Source of the DNA: Desulfurobacterium atlanticum
Lineage (GTDB): Bacteria; Aquificota; Aquificia; Desulfurobacteriales; Desulfurobacteriaceae
Assembly (NCBI RefSeq): GCF_900188395.1
Contig: NZ_FZOB01000006.1
Location: 35,062-99,061 of the forward strand
Direction of reading: 5' to 3'
Length of the DNA: 64,000 nt
This document shows, piece after piece, positions 49,079 to 57,747 of this stretch; the stretch's first letter is position 1; each line of letters starts with the position of its first letter. Under the pieces are notes generated by a model. It had not been told where the DNA came from and did no database searches. It saw only the letters and a program-made list of their open reading frames with translations. Both the position numbers and the translations under genes were made by a program.

Positions 49079-51015
49079 CCCTCGCCTCCACTTCCTTCAG
49101 ATGAAATAACTTTAGGTGTGATAAATATAAGAAGCTGAGAGTTACTGTTCTTCACAACTTCATTTTTAAACAACCAGCCAAGAAGGGGTATTTTAGAAAG
49201 TAACGGAACTCCAGCTTTACTTTTTGACTTTTCCTGCTCATAAATACCACCTATTACAAGGGTATCTCCATTGTTAACCATAATCTGAGTCTTAACATTT
49301 CTTGTATCAATGGCCGGTTCAGTATTTCCTGTTATGGCAACATAATCATAATTTGGCTTATCTTTCTTAATTTCAAGGTCAAGCATTATTTTATTATCAT
49401 TTGTAACATGAGGTTTAACCTTTAGAATAAGAGAAGCCTTTTTAAATTCAGTAGAAATGTTTCCATTTTCATCTATCACTTTATATGGAATCTCCATACC
49501 CTGCTCTATAGTAGCTTCTTTATTGTCAAGAGTCACAACTTTTGGTTGAGACACAAGCTTACCATTACCTGTTAGCTCAGATGCTTTAATAGCAAGCTCA
49601 GCCCTTAAACTTTGATCCTTCTTCAAAATTCCAACAGCAAGAGTGTAGGGTTGGGACGGCATTGTGGCAGCATTGCCAATAGAACCTGTAGCAACTCCAG
49701 GAATCGTAACAGCATCATTAGCCTGAAAACTTCCCGCCTTATAAAGATTTGAACCTGAACCCCAGGCTGCAAGACTCCAGTTTACACCAAGCTGTTTTTC
49801 TAAACTTGTATCTACAAGCACTATTTTTGCCTCTATAGAAACCTGTCTGGTCATTTTATCAGTATGCTTTATTATCTCCATAATTTTTTCATAGTGAGAT
49901 TTAGTAACTTTCAGAATAAGACTGTTTGTCCTTTCATCCACTTCCACAAGTTCTCTTGTATTCAATTTTTTTCCTTTCTTCTCCTCAGCATTAAGGTATT
50001 TTTCTATAATTTTTGCCACCTCTTGTGCATAAGCATAGTTAAGGGGAACAATATATGTATGAATCGGTTCTGTAGCCAATTCTTCAAGAATTTTCTGTTT
50101 TGAAGCTATACGTATATAGTCTTTTTTCTTTATGTAAGTGAAACCAAGAGGCTCAACCACTGCTTTCAAAGCTTCTTCCCAGCTAACTGGAGTAAGAAAT
50201 CTTATAAAAACTGTTCCTTTCACTTCAGGGTCAAAAACAACATTTAAACCAACAATATCTGCTATAGCCCTTACAACTGTCCTTACATCCGCATTGGTAA
50301 AATCAAGCTTTATTTTCTTGGTTTCTATATTTTCATTAATTATTTTTCCTTGAACCCCATCTGCAACTTTTTTCTGAGATGGTGATAAAAATTTAATCTC
50401 ATATTTACTTCCTCTATTAAGCACTTGAACAGGAAAATCTTTTTTAAGGAGAACAACAATGTAAGATTTCTTTCCTGTTGAATAGGTTTTTATCTTATCA
50501 ACAAAACGGGAATTTAACAATTTCTCACTTTCTTTAAGAACTGCAGTATCAGAAGAGAATACAATCTGCCTCCCACTTTTTTTAAACTTGAAGGGAACAT
50601 TTGTACCGGTATCAATAATAAAACTATCGTGTGTTTCATAAGTTTTAAACATTGCAAACGTAGGTGAAGCAATAACAAAAGTTGTAGCTTTTGGAAAAAC
50701 AGTATATGAAACATTAATTTTATTAACCGGAACTATCTTCACTTCAGTACCATTTTCTAAAGGAACAATATCTATTATCTTTATCAGATCATCTCTATAA
50801 CCATAAACTTTTCTCTTATCAGCAATACAACCTTCAAGAAAAAAGTTATAAGAACCTTCGTTTTTTTTCTCTTTAACCTGACAATTACCATCAGTTTTAA
50901 GAACCAATCTGAGCTTGCCATTTATGTTTAAAAGGTTAATATCGGTAATCTTCGCAGCAAAAGAAGGAGATGCCAGAACTGTTAAAATGGTTAATGTATT
51001 TATCAATTTCCTCAT
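49075..51015 (-). CDS. pilQ: Type IV pilus secretin PilQ
   Basis: Outer-membrane secretin channel for type IV pili. The 646 aa have a signal peptide, an AMIN-like beta region (about 20-170), an STN/N0 segment (DFTNADVRTVVRAIADIVGLN, near 230), an N1 domain with VDERTNSLILKVTKSHYEKI, and the secretin core with LVSQPKVVTLDNKEATIEQG and VPLLSKIPLLGWLFKNE. The C-terminal LLIFITPKVI is typical. It overlaps pilP by 4 bases. Confidence 0.93.
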   Translation of the reverse strand: MRKLINTLTILTVLASPSFAAKITDINLLNINGKLRLVLKTDGNCQVKEKKNEGSYNFFLEGCIADKRKVYGYRDDLIKIIDIVPLENGTEVKIVPVNKINVSYTVFPKATTFVIASPTFAMFKTYETHDSFIIDTGTNVPFKFKKSGRQIVFSSDTAVLKESEKLLNSRFVDKIKTYSTGKKSYIVVLLKKDFPVQVLNRGSKYEIKFLSPSQKKVADGVQGKIINENIETKKIKLDFTNADVRTVVRAIADIVGLNVVFDPEVKGTVFIRFLTPVSWEEALKAVVEPLGFTYIKKKDYIRIASKQKILEELATEPIHTYIVPLNYAYAQEVAKIIEKYLNAEEKKGKKLNTRELVEVDERTNSLILKVTKSHYEKIMEIIKHTDKMTRQVSIEAKIVLVDTSLEKQLGVNWSLAAWGSGSNLYKAGSFQANDAVTIPGVATGSIGNAATMPSQPYTLAVGILKKDQSLRAELAIKASELTGNGKLVSQPKVVTLDNKEATIEQGMEIPYKVIDENGNISTEFKKASLILKVKPHVTNDNKIMLDLEIKKDKPNYDYVAITGNTEPAIDTRNVKTQIMVNNGDTLVIGGIYEQEKSKSKAGVPLLSKIPLLGWLFKNEVVKNSNSQLLIFITPKVISSEGSGGEG

Positions 51016-51446
51016 TTTACTTCCCCCGTATTGAAATTAATCTCCATAATATCGGAAACCAGTTTTTTGCCAACTTTTTTATAAATTTTTAAAACTAACT
51101 TCGCAGGCTCTATCTTTAAAATTTTTGCGTTAACATCAACAGGATCTCCAGAAGAAAAGATATATACTTTACCTGTTTGAGGGTCCACAGCAACTGCTTT
51201 TAAAGAGTTTCCATCTCCTATAACCCCTTCAAAAATTAGCTTCTCTAAGGGTGGTGACTTAAGTCTAAAAACTCTTGGTTTTTCAATTACAGTTACTTTT
51301 TCCGGCTTTTTCTTCTGTAATTGTTTCCTTTTCCATTCTGAAATTTCTCTTAGCTTTACAGGATTTAAGAAGGGATCTATATAGGCAAAAGTGTTTAAAT
51401 TCATTAAAAACATTAAAAAGAAACTTAATACAAAAACTTTTCTCAT
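51012..51446 (-). CDS. pilP: Type IV pilus assembly protein PilP-like
   Basis: Periplasmic link between PilN/PilO and the secretin. The 144 aa have a hydrophobic leader (KVFVLSFFLMFLMNLNTFA), a Lys-rich linker and a small beta domain starting LEKLIFEGVIGDGNSLKAVA. It lacks a lipobox Cys, which many PilP proteins have. A GTG one codon earlier is possible; both share the same GAGG. Position between pilO and pilQ supports the call. Confidence 0.82.
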   Translation of the reverse strand: MRKVFVLSFFLMFLMNLNTFAYIDPFLNPVKLREISEWKRKQLQKKKPEKVTVIEKPRVFRLKSPPLEKLIFEGVIGDGNSLKAVAVDPQTGKVYIFSSGDPVDVNAKILKIEPAKLVLKIYKKVGKKLVSDIMEINFNTGEVK

Positions 51447-51451
51447 CACAA

Positions 51452-52087
51452 TTACCTCTTTAACATATATGCATTAATCTGCATATTTACCTGGACTGTA
51501 TAAGGATACAGATAAACTTCTTTCTTAACAGTTTTATCATCTGTTCTCTCTTCAACCTTTTTCTTCACAGGGTCAAGAGCAACCATGCTTAAATCTCCAA
51601 TGGTAAGCACCCTTTTCGCTGAAACAATATGCTCACACCACTTAATAAAATTTGGATAACGAGTGCTCATAACTACACTGTATCCGATTTTAGTATAGTA
51701 TTTTTTAGTCTCTTCTCTGCCTCTTTGGATAAGATCTATACGAATAGTTCCTGTATCTTGAGCAACCGATTTTATAATATTGCTTACATCCTCTTTACCT
51801 GTTGGCAATTTCGCTTCCAATTTCGAAATTTCTTCTTCAAGCTTTGATATCTCCTTTTTAAGAATATCCCGCCTTTTCTCAACCAGTTTTAATTTTGCAA
51901 CTCTTGCCTTTTTCCGATTTACCTGATTGGAAAGTATAGCTATCTTTTGATTGATTGGATCTATAACGTTCATTTTATAAACAAACGCAACTACAAAAAG
52001 TAGAATTAAATATCCTATCCATTTTTGCCATTTTGGAATCTCAGCCCATCTTTCTTTTAAGTCATCAATCAATCCTTCAAAAGCCAT
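51452..52087 (-). CDS. pilO: Type IV pilus assembly protein PilO
   Basis: Inner-membrane alignment-complex protein. A single membrane helix (about 22-38) follows a cytoplasmic tail, then a coiled coil (about 50-95, rich in Lys and Glu) and a ferredoxin-like periplasmic domain containing NFIKWCEHIVSAKRVLTIGDL. The 211 aa match PilO. The start overlaps the pilN stop by one base (TAATG). Confidence 0.9.
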   Translation of the reverse strand: MAFEGLIDDLKERWAEIPKWQKWIGYLILLFVVAFVYKMNVIDPINQKIAILSNQVNRKKARVAKLKLVEKRRDILKKEISKLEEEISKLEAKLPTGKEDVSNIIKSVAQDTGTIRIDLIQRGREETKKYYTKIGYSVVMSTRYPNFIKWCEHIVSAKRVLTIGDLSMVALDPVKKKVEERTDDKTVKKEVYLYPYTVQVNMQINAYMLKR

Positions 52088-52638
52088 TATTTCATCTCCA
52101 CAGTAAAGGAAAAGTGATAATATTTATAGGTTGCTCCCGTCTCTTTTGATTTATACTCCTCATAAGAGGTCTTTTTAAATTTCACCTCTCCTATCTTCTC
52201 TTCAACATTTTTAAGGAATTGAGATACAAGCTTCAAATTGTAAGCATTCCCCGCTATATAAATCTTTTTTCCATCCTGTTTTAAATTTTCCAACCACACC
52301 CCATACGGAATGTTTTTCCTATCTGCAAAAAAGTATATAAAAGACGGAACCTGTCTCTCTTTATCAAGCTTAGAAATCACATTAAGCTTTTCCTTCAGAG
52401 TCTCCCTCACTTTTATCAATTTTTTCTCTTCTGCTTGAATTTTCTTTAATCTTGCAAGTTCTCTATCAAGACGGATTATCTCCTGTTTTAGAAATCTCTC
52501 TTTACTTTTCAACTGTCCTGTATACCAGAACAAACCTCCAAAGGTGATAAAAAGAAGCAAAACAGCTAAAATTATGTCAGGTTTAAGCAGCTTTTCTATA
52601 AATGTTTCTTCTCTTTCTAAAAAGTTAAATCTTAGCAT
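52087..52638 (-). CDS. pilN: Type IV pilus assembly protein PilN
   Basis: Bitopic inner-membrane protein whose N-terminus binds PilM. It begins MLRFNFLEREE, matching the short conserved PilN motif, then has a membrane helix (about 26-42), a coiled coil and a periplasmic domain with VWLENLKQDGKKIYIAG. A GTG (52647) and ATG (52644) lie upstream in frame; the ATG at 52638 is favoured because GGTGA ends 5 bases before it. It overlaps pilM by 14 bases. Confidence 0.88.
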   Translation of the reverse strand: MLRFNFLEREETFIEKLLKPDIILAVLLLFITFGGLFWYTGQLKSKERFLKQEIIRLDRELARLKKIQAEEKKLIKVRETLKEKLNVISKLDKERQVPSFIYFFADRKNIPYGVWLENLKQDGKKIYIAGNAYNLKLVSQFLKNVEEKIGEVKFKKTSYEEYKSKETGATYKYYHFSFTVEMK

Positions 52639-53683
52639 TTTCATCACCCTTATATCTTAAACTTAAACCACAAGATATTGCGTATTCTTGATTGTTATCT
52701 TTACCATCAAAATAAAAAGGTTTCCCTATCTCAATATTTTTATTTGTACAATCTTTCATTAAAGAAATAAGATTTTTCTGTTTTGAACCTCCACCATACA
52801 CAAAAATTTCCTCTACATTTTGTTCAAACCTGTCCTTAAAATTATCTATTGCCCAGATAGTTTCTGTAGCTATCTTCTTTATTATCTTAGAAATAACTTC
52901 TTCAAACGCTTTCTCATAAGAGACAGAATCAAGATTCTCCCCCAATTTCAAGCGTTCCGCTTCTTCGTAGCTTATCAAATATTCCTTTTGAAGTTGTTCC
53001 GTTATACTATTACTACCCATCTCTATATTGCGAGTTAAATAGGGAAATCCCCCGAAACTTATAACAATTTTTGTAAAAGTGGCTCCTATGTCAACAAGAC
53101 AAACAGGATCTATCACTTTATCTGGATAGTTGAGATAGAACTGATTATTAAGAGCAGCAGGTTCAATATCTATAACCTGAACTGCAAGTCCTGCACTATC
53201 AGCTAAAGCAACATACTCTTCAAGAATGTCCCTTTTAACAGCAGCAATAGCTATATCAATATTTTCTTTTGTTATAGACACGGGCAAAACTTTATATTTA
53301 ACAACTACTTTACCTATATCTTCTTCTGAAAGAATACCCTGTATATGCTCTAGTGCAACATCTTCTGGATTCTCTGATGGAGAAGCACTTATTACGGTAT
53401 AAAAACACAAAGCAAGGGGAATATGCAAAGCTACATTTTTAGAATCTGGAGCTACTGACTCAACAGTTTCTTTAATTAAGGAAGAGAGTGAAACAAAATC
53501 TATAATTTCAGTACCAACTATAAAAGATTCGCCATATTCCCTTTTCCCAAAACTTACAATATGATAGGAACCTTTACCTTCTTTCAACCTGCAAACTTTA
53601 ACTGATGAAGTTCCTATATCAACCCCTGTATAAAGAGACTTTCTTCCGGTAAAAACACCTATAAAGCTATCAAAATTCAGCAT
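52625..53683 (-). CDS. pilM: Type IV pilus assembly protein PilM
   Basis: Cytoplasmic actin-like ATP-binding protein that recruits PilN. The 352 aa show the phosphate-1 loop TGVDIGTSSVKVCRL, the phosphate-2 region LVDIGATFTKIVI and the FVYGGGSKQKNL adenosine motif. Met codons at 53701 and 53695 lie upstream, but the ATG at 53683 has a GGGGAAAGG run before it. It is the first gene of pilMNOPQ, transcribed from the promoter at 53747-53776. Confidence 0.9.
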   Translation of the reverse strand: MLNFDSFIGVFTGRKSLYTGVDIGTSSVKVCRLKEGKGSYHIVSFGKREYGESFIVGTEIIDFVSLSSLIKETVESVAPDSKNVALHIPLALCFYTVISASPSENPEDVALEHIQGILSEEDIGKVVVKYKVLPVSITKENIDIAIAAVKRDILEEYVALADSAGLAVQVIDIEPAALNNQFYLNYPDKVIDPVCLVDIGATFTKIVISFGGFPYLTRNIEMGSNSITEQLQKEYLISYEEAERLKLGENLDSVSYEKAFEEVISKIIKKIATETIWAIDNFKDRFEQNVEEIFVYGGGSKQKNLISLMKDCTNKNIEIGKPFYFDGKDNNQEYAISCGLSLRYKGDENAKI

Positions 53684-53746
53684 ACCTTTCCCCATATGCA
53701 TTTATAAAAATTATTTATTTTCCTAATATATAACCCTATATGCAGA

Positions 53747-53776
53747 ACTATAATAAAACTTTATATATTATGTCAA
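53747..53776 (-). promoter_or_regulatory. Sigma70-type promoter of the pilMNOPQ operon
   Basis: On the minus strand TTGACA (53776-53771) overlaps the aroA stop codon. An 18-base AT-rich spacer and TATAGT (53752-53747) follow. The predicted transcript start near 53740 leaves a leader of about 57 bases before pilM. Confidence 0.7.
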
Positions 53777-55059
53777 GCCAATACTTTTTTTAAATTTTCA
53801 ATAAATTCAGGATATGAAGTGTTTATGCATTCAATATCATCTACTATTACGCCGTTTTCACTTATAAGTCTAGCAATCATAAAAGACATAGCAATTCTAT
53901 GGTCACCAAAAGAAGAAACCTTACCACCTTTAAGTTTCGTTTTCCCTTTTATAACCATCCCATCTTCCAATTCTTCAACTTCAGCACCTATATTTTTTAG
54001 ATTTGAAACAACTGTTTTTATCCTATCACTTTCTTTAACCCTCAGTTCTGAAGCATCTTTTATCACAGTCTCTCCTTCAGCCTGGGTAGCAAGAACAGCT
54101 ATCACAGGAATCTCATCTATAAGCCTTGGGATTATATCCCCTTCAATTGTAACCCCCTTCAAATTTTCAGAGTAAACAACTTTTATATCTCCTATCCATT
54201 CCCCAGAAACCTCTCTCTCATTCTCCACCGAAAACTTAACCCCCATACGTTTCATTACATCCAAAATCCCCGTCCTTGTAGGATTTAAAATCACATCCTT
54301 TAAAACCAGCTCTGAACCTGGAACAACAGCAGCAGCAACCATAAAAAACGCAGCAGAAGAGATATCTGCAGGAACATCAATCTCCATATCTGCTTCAAGT
54401 TCCCTATTTTTCCCAAGAGACACTTTAAGACCGTCTATTTCAACGTCCACACCAAAAGCTTCCAACATTTTCTCTGTATGGTCTCTACTTTTTGAAGGTT
54501 CTATAACAGAAACCGGTTCATCGGTAAAAAGTCCTGCAAGCAAAATGGCAGACTTTACCTGAGCGCTTGCTTTAGGACTTTCATAAAATATCCCTGAAAG
54601 AGGATATTTACCGACAATTGTAAGGGGCGGATATTTACCATTTTCCCTTCCGTAAATTGTAGCACCCATCCTTCTTAGCGGAATGGCAATCCTGTCCATA
54701 GGTCTTTTTCTAAGATACTTATCTCCTGTTAAAACAGAATAGAAATTCTGCCCGGATAAAATACCTGAAATTAATCTTATAGATGTTCCTGAGTTCCCAA
54801 GGTCAATAATATCAAAAGGTTCTTTTAAAAACTTTCCCTTCCCTTTTATAGTGATAATTTCTCCATCATCCTCAATATCAACACCAAGCATTCTAAAAGC
54901 TTTTAAAGTGTTCATACAATCTTCAGAACGAAGAAAATTCTTAACTTTAATCAAACCTTTATTTAAAGAACCCAGCATAATAGCTCTGTGAGAAATAGAC
55001 TTATCAGACGGAACTCTTAAAACTCCTTTCAAAGCTCCTGCAGGTTTAATTTCAAACAT
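53773..55059 (-). CDS. aroA: 3-phosphoshikimate 1-carboxyvinyltransferase (EPSP synthase)
   Basis: Shikimate-pathway enzyme joining PEP and shikimate 3-phosphate. The 428 aa begin MFEIKPAGALKGVLRVPSDK and contain SISHRAIM, DLGNSGTSIRL, the RKRPMDRIAIPLRRMGA segment, KSRDHTEKML, ELRVKESDRI and SSFGDHRIAMSF. The frame opens 13 codons earlier, but the ATG at 55057-55059 has AAGGAGAG upstream and matches family starts. It is monocistronic. Confidence 0.96.
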   Translation of the reverse strand: MFEIKPAGALKGVLRVPSDKSISHRAIMLGSLNKGLIKVKNFLRSEDCMNTLKAFRMLGVDIEDDGEIITIKGKGKFLKEPFDIIDLGNSGTSIRLISGILSGQNFYSVLTGDKYLRKRPMDRIAIPLRRMGATIYGRENGKYPPLTIVGKYPLSGIFYESPKASAQVKSAILLAGLFTDEPVSVIEPSKSRDHTEKMLEAFGVDVEIDGLKVSLGKNRELEADMEIDVPADISSAAFFMVAAAVVPGSELVLKDVILNPTRTGILDVMKRMGVKFSVENEREVSGEWIGDIKVVYSENLKGVTIEGDIIPRLIDEIPVIAVLATQAEGETVIKDASELRVKESDRIKTVVSNLKNIGAEVEELEDGMVIKGKTKLKGGKVSSFGDHRIAMSFMIARLISENGVIVDDIECINTSYPEFIENLKKVLA

Positions 55060-55118
55060 AAATTCTCTCCTTAAATTTCTGTATTTATACAGATACATTT
55101 ATAAAATTGGTTCACATA

Positions 55119-55127
55119 ATTATACCA
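55119..55127 (-). promoter_or_regulatory. Extended -10 promoter of aroA
   Basis: On the minus strand TGGTATAAT is a TGnTATAAT extended -10 element. It lies 60 bases before the aroA start in the divergent gap shared with the aldolase gene. Flanking TTGGT/ACCAA arms (55107-55111 and 55124-55128) form a weak inverted repeat around it. Confidence 0.55.
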
Positions 55128-55176
55128 ACATGTATTAAAATACCCTAAACAAAAGACTTCTCAAAAGGAGGAAAAG

Positions 55177-56559
55177 ATGAAACCCTTAGCAATGGAAGAG
55201 ATTAGAAAAGAAATGGAAGGAATAATTAGAGAAACTGAAAATAGCGTTGAAATTTTAGATGAAAAGAAAGTGAGAGAAAAACTTATTGACAAACTTATCT
55301 ACACAGCTGTTTTTGGAAACGAAAAGGAAAAAGGTTACAGCAGATGGCTTATAAAGACAATAGCTCTTGAACTTGATGCTGTTCCTTCTTCTATTCATGA
55401 CCTTTATATGGAAGGAATGGGAAAGGAGAAAATAGACAGGTGGTTCACCGTCCCAGCAATGAACATAAGGGGAATGACCTACGATGTAATGAGACAGATA
55501 TTCAAAATAGCAGTTGAAGAAAAGATGACCGCCTTTATCCTTGAAATAGCAAAATCTGAAATAGGATACACATTCCAGAGACCTGAAGAATACACTGTAT
55601 GCGCCCTTGCAGCAGCTGTAAAAGAAGGATATAAAGGACCTGTATTTATTCAAGGAGATCACTTCCAGTTTAAAGCAAAGAACTATTTTGAAGATCCTGA
55701 AAAAGAGCTGAATGCTATAAAAGAACTGACAAAAGAAGCAATAGAAGCCGGATTTTACAACATAGATATTGATCCTTCCACTCTTGTAGATTACTCAAAA
55801 CCAACCCTTGAAAAACAGCAATACCACAACTACATAAACACTGCAAAAATGACAGCTTTTATAAGAGAAATAGAGCCTGAAGGAATTACAGTATCTGTAG
55901 GAGGCGAAATAGGTCATATAGGAGGAAAAAATTCAACTCCAGAAGAGTTTGAAGCGTTTATGGAAGGTTACCTTAAAACACTAAAAGAGTATGGTGAAGA
56001 GATTCCTTACATAAGTAAGATAAGCGTTCAAACAGGAACAGAACATGGAGGAGTGCCTCTTCCTGATGGCAGAGTTGCAGAAGTTAAGCTTGATTTTTCC
56101 GTTCTTAAAGCAATAGGAGAAGTTGCAAGAAAAAAATACAGTATGTCAGGAGCAGTTCAGCATGGAGCATCAACACTTCCCGATGAACTTTTCCATAAGT
56201 TTCCAGAAGTAAAAACCTCCGAAATTCATCTTGCAACAGGTTTCCAGAACATAATTTATGACCATCTTCCTGAAGAGTTTAAACAAGAGATATACACATA
56301 CCTGAAGGAAAATTTCAGAAATGAATGGAAAGAGGGATGGACTGAAAAACAGTTTATTTACAAAACAAGAAAGAAAGGTTTTGGACCATTTAAAGAGAAA
56401 TTCTGGAATCTACCTTCAGATGTTAAAGAAAATATACTCAAGGCTCTGGAAGAAAAGTTTAGATTTTTATTTGAACAGTTGAATGTTTACAACTCAAAGC
56501 AGTATACAGATGAATACATAAAGCCAGTAAAAGTATATCCTTCAAAACCAAACCTATAA
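55177..56559 (+). CDS. Class II fructose-bisphosphate aldolase family protein, long form
   Basis: Zinc-dependent aldolase fold. Recognisable class II motifs are FIQGDHFQF with the metal His, YNIDIDPSTLVDYSKPT, the metal-binding SVGGEIGHIGGK, QTGTEHGGVPLPDG and MSGAVQHGASTLPDELF. At 460 aa it is far longer than the 285-350 aa typical of Fba; it has an N-terminal helical extension of about 90 residues and a C-terminal segment of about 90. A role in gluconeogenesis is likely, but a tagatose-bisphosphate or other ketose-phosphate substrate is possible. AGGAGG lies before the ATG, and a strong terminator follows. Confidence 0.75.
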   Translation: MKPLAMEEIRKEMEGIIRETENSVEILDEKKVREKLIDKLIYTAVFGNEKEKGYSRWLIKTIALELDAVPSSIHDLYMEGMGKEKIDRWFTVPAMNIRGMTYDVMRQIFKIAVEEKMTAFILEIAKSEIGYTFQRPEEYTVCALAAAVKEGYKGPVFIQGDHFQFKAKNYFEDPEKELNAIKELTKEAIEAGFYNIDIDPSTLVDYSKPTLEKQQYHNYINTAKMTAFIREIEPEGITVSVGGEIGHIGGKNSTPEEFEAFMEGYLKTLKEYGEEIPYISKISVQTGTEHGGVPLPDGRVAEVKLDFSVLKAIGEVARKKYSMSGAVQHGASTLPDELFHKFPEVKTSEIHLATGFQNIIYDHLPEEFKQEIYTYLKENFRNEWKEGWTEKQFIYKTRKKGFGPFKEKFWNLPSDVKENILKALEEKFRFLFEQLNVYNSKQYTDEYIKPVKVYPSKPNL

Positions 56560-56584
56560 AAAAGGGGGAATATCCCCCCTTTTT
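56558..56584. terminator. Bidirectional terminator between the aldolase gene and the pseudouridine synthase gene
   Basis: AAAAAAGGGGGA, a short ATAT-type loop and CCCCCCTTTTT form a stem with A- and T-tracts on both sides. It starts within the aldolase stop codon and reaches the stop codon of the convergent gene, so it can terminate both transcripts. Confidence 0.85.
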
Positions 56585-57314
56585 ACTTCAATCCAGCCGC
56601 TTTCTTTAAAGCATCAACCTCTTCTTTTGTAAGCTCCCTAAAATAACCCTTCGGTAAATTGCCAAGCTTTAGAGGACCTATTGAAACCCTTTTAAGTTTA
56701 AGAACAGGATGCTTAAACCTATCAAAAAATCTTCTCACAATCCTGTTTCTGCCAACATCAATGGTTATCTCAAGATACGTGTTTTTTCCAGTTCTACTGG
56801 GCTTAAGATACTTTATGGAAATAGGCTTTATAAACCCATCCTCAAGTTTCGCACCTTTTCTCATCCTCTCTATTTCAGCGGGTGTCACTTTACCCTTTAC
56901 TTTGGCTATGTAAGTTTTCGGAACATGATACTTCGGGTGCATAAGTCTGTCTGCAAGCTCCCCATCGTTTGTCATTAAAAGCAAACCTTCTGTGTTGTAA
57001 TCAAGTCTTCCAACTGGAAAAACCCTTACAGGATACTTTTTAAAGTAATCTCTAACAGCTACTCTCCTGTCTCCGGGAACTTTTTCCATCGTAGTCAAAA
57101 CACCCTGAGGTTTATTAAAGATAAGGTAAACAAATTTTTTAGGTAATCTGACCCTTTCTCCATCAACCTTTACAACATCTTTTTTAGGGTCTATATCAAT
57201 ACCTAAGGATTTTATTTCCTCATCATTAACTGTAACTCTTCCCTGTCTTATAAGCTCTTCCACCTTTCTTCTCGCACCAAATCCTGCATAAGAAAGAAAT
57301 CTATTTAACCGCAT
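56583..57314 (-). CDS. rluB: rRNA large-subunit pseudouridine synthase, RluB/RsuA family
   Basis: Pseudouridylates 23S (or 16S) rRNA. The 243 aa have an N-terminal S4 domain (MRLNRFLSYAGFGARRKVEE), the family motif FNKPQGVLTT, catalytic Asp105 in VGRLDYNTEGLLLMTNDGE and the C-terminal INVGRNRIVRRFF-like stretch (here IDVGRNRIVRRFF). The frame is open 90 codons further upstream, but AGGAGG stands right before the ATG at 57312-57314 and homology starts there. RluB versus RsuA/RluE is not fully resolved. Confidence 0.9.
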   Translation of the reverse strand: MRLNRFLSYAGFGARRKVEELIRQGRVTVNDEEIKSLGIDIDPKKDVVKVDGERVRLPKKFVYLIFNKPQGVLTTMEKVPGDRRVAVRDYFKKYPVRVFPVGRLDYNTEGLLLMTNDGELADRLMHPKYHVPKTYIAKVKGKVTPAEIERMRKGAKLEDGFIKPISIKYLKPSRTGKNTYLEITIDVGRNRIVRRFFDRFKHPVLKLKRVSIGPLKLGNLPKGYFRELTKEEVDALKKAAGLK

Positions 57315-57345
57315 AACGCCTCCTCTGATGTATAATTCTTCCATT

Positions 57346-57747
57346 ATGAGAAAAATAAAGCTAAAAGTAAAAACCGCCGCAAAAATGCAACCCATATTTG
57401 GCAAAACTGCCCAACAGCTACTTGATGAATTTATAAATATAGCCACAAAAGAGATTATGGCTCTAAATAAAGATAAGGTTTCAAACAAAGCCTTTGCAGA
57501 GACCTTTTTATCCCCAGAAAATTTGCAAAAATTGGAAAAACTAAAAATCCGTTTAAAAAATCTGGAAAAAGAGATTTCAAACAAGAAAGTAATCTACGAC
57601 CTTTTTCACAGTATCTTTAGAAACTACAGATGGGCAGTAGATTCTGGAAGTGAAAAAGAGATAGAAATTAAAGTATGGATAGCCTCATCTATTGACAAAA
57701 TAGAAAGAATCTTATTCTTGCTGGGGAATAAAAATGAAAGAGATTAA
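57346..57747 (+). CDS. Unrecognised small helical protein, possibly leaderless
   Basis: I do not recognise this 133 aa protein. It is basic at the start (MRKIKLKVKTAAKMQ), then helical and Lys/Glu-rich. A segment from FGKTAQQLLDEFINIATKE to KVSNKAFAETFL has the spacing of a histone-fold helix-2/loop/helix-3 unit, but the match is by eye only. A coiled-coil-like stretch follows (about 65-90). TATAAT at 57331-57336 puts transcription start about 3 bases before the ATG, and no ribosome binding site is present; this also excludes the ATG at 57328. It overlaps the next gene by 14 bases. Confidence 0.65.
   Translation: MRKIKLKVKTAAKMQPIFGKTAQQLLDEFINIATKEIMALNKDKVSNKAFAETFLSPENLQKLEKLKIRLKNLEKEISNKKVIYDLFHSIFRNYRWAVDSGSEKEIEIKVWIASSIDKIERILFLLGNKNERD

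Noticed and set aside
57315-57584. A 90-codon N-terminal extension of the RluB-type gene
   Set aside because: The extension is antisense to the small gene at 57346, has no domain likeness, and AGGAGG stands directly before the ATG at 57314.
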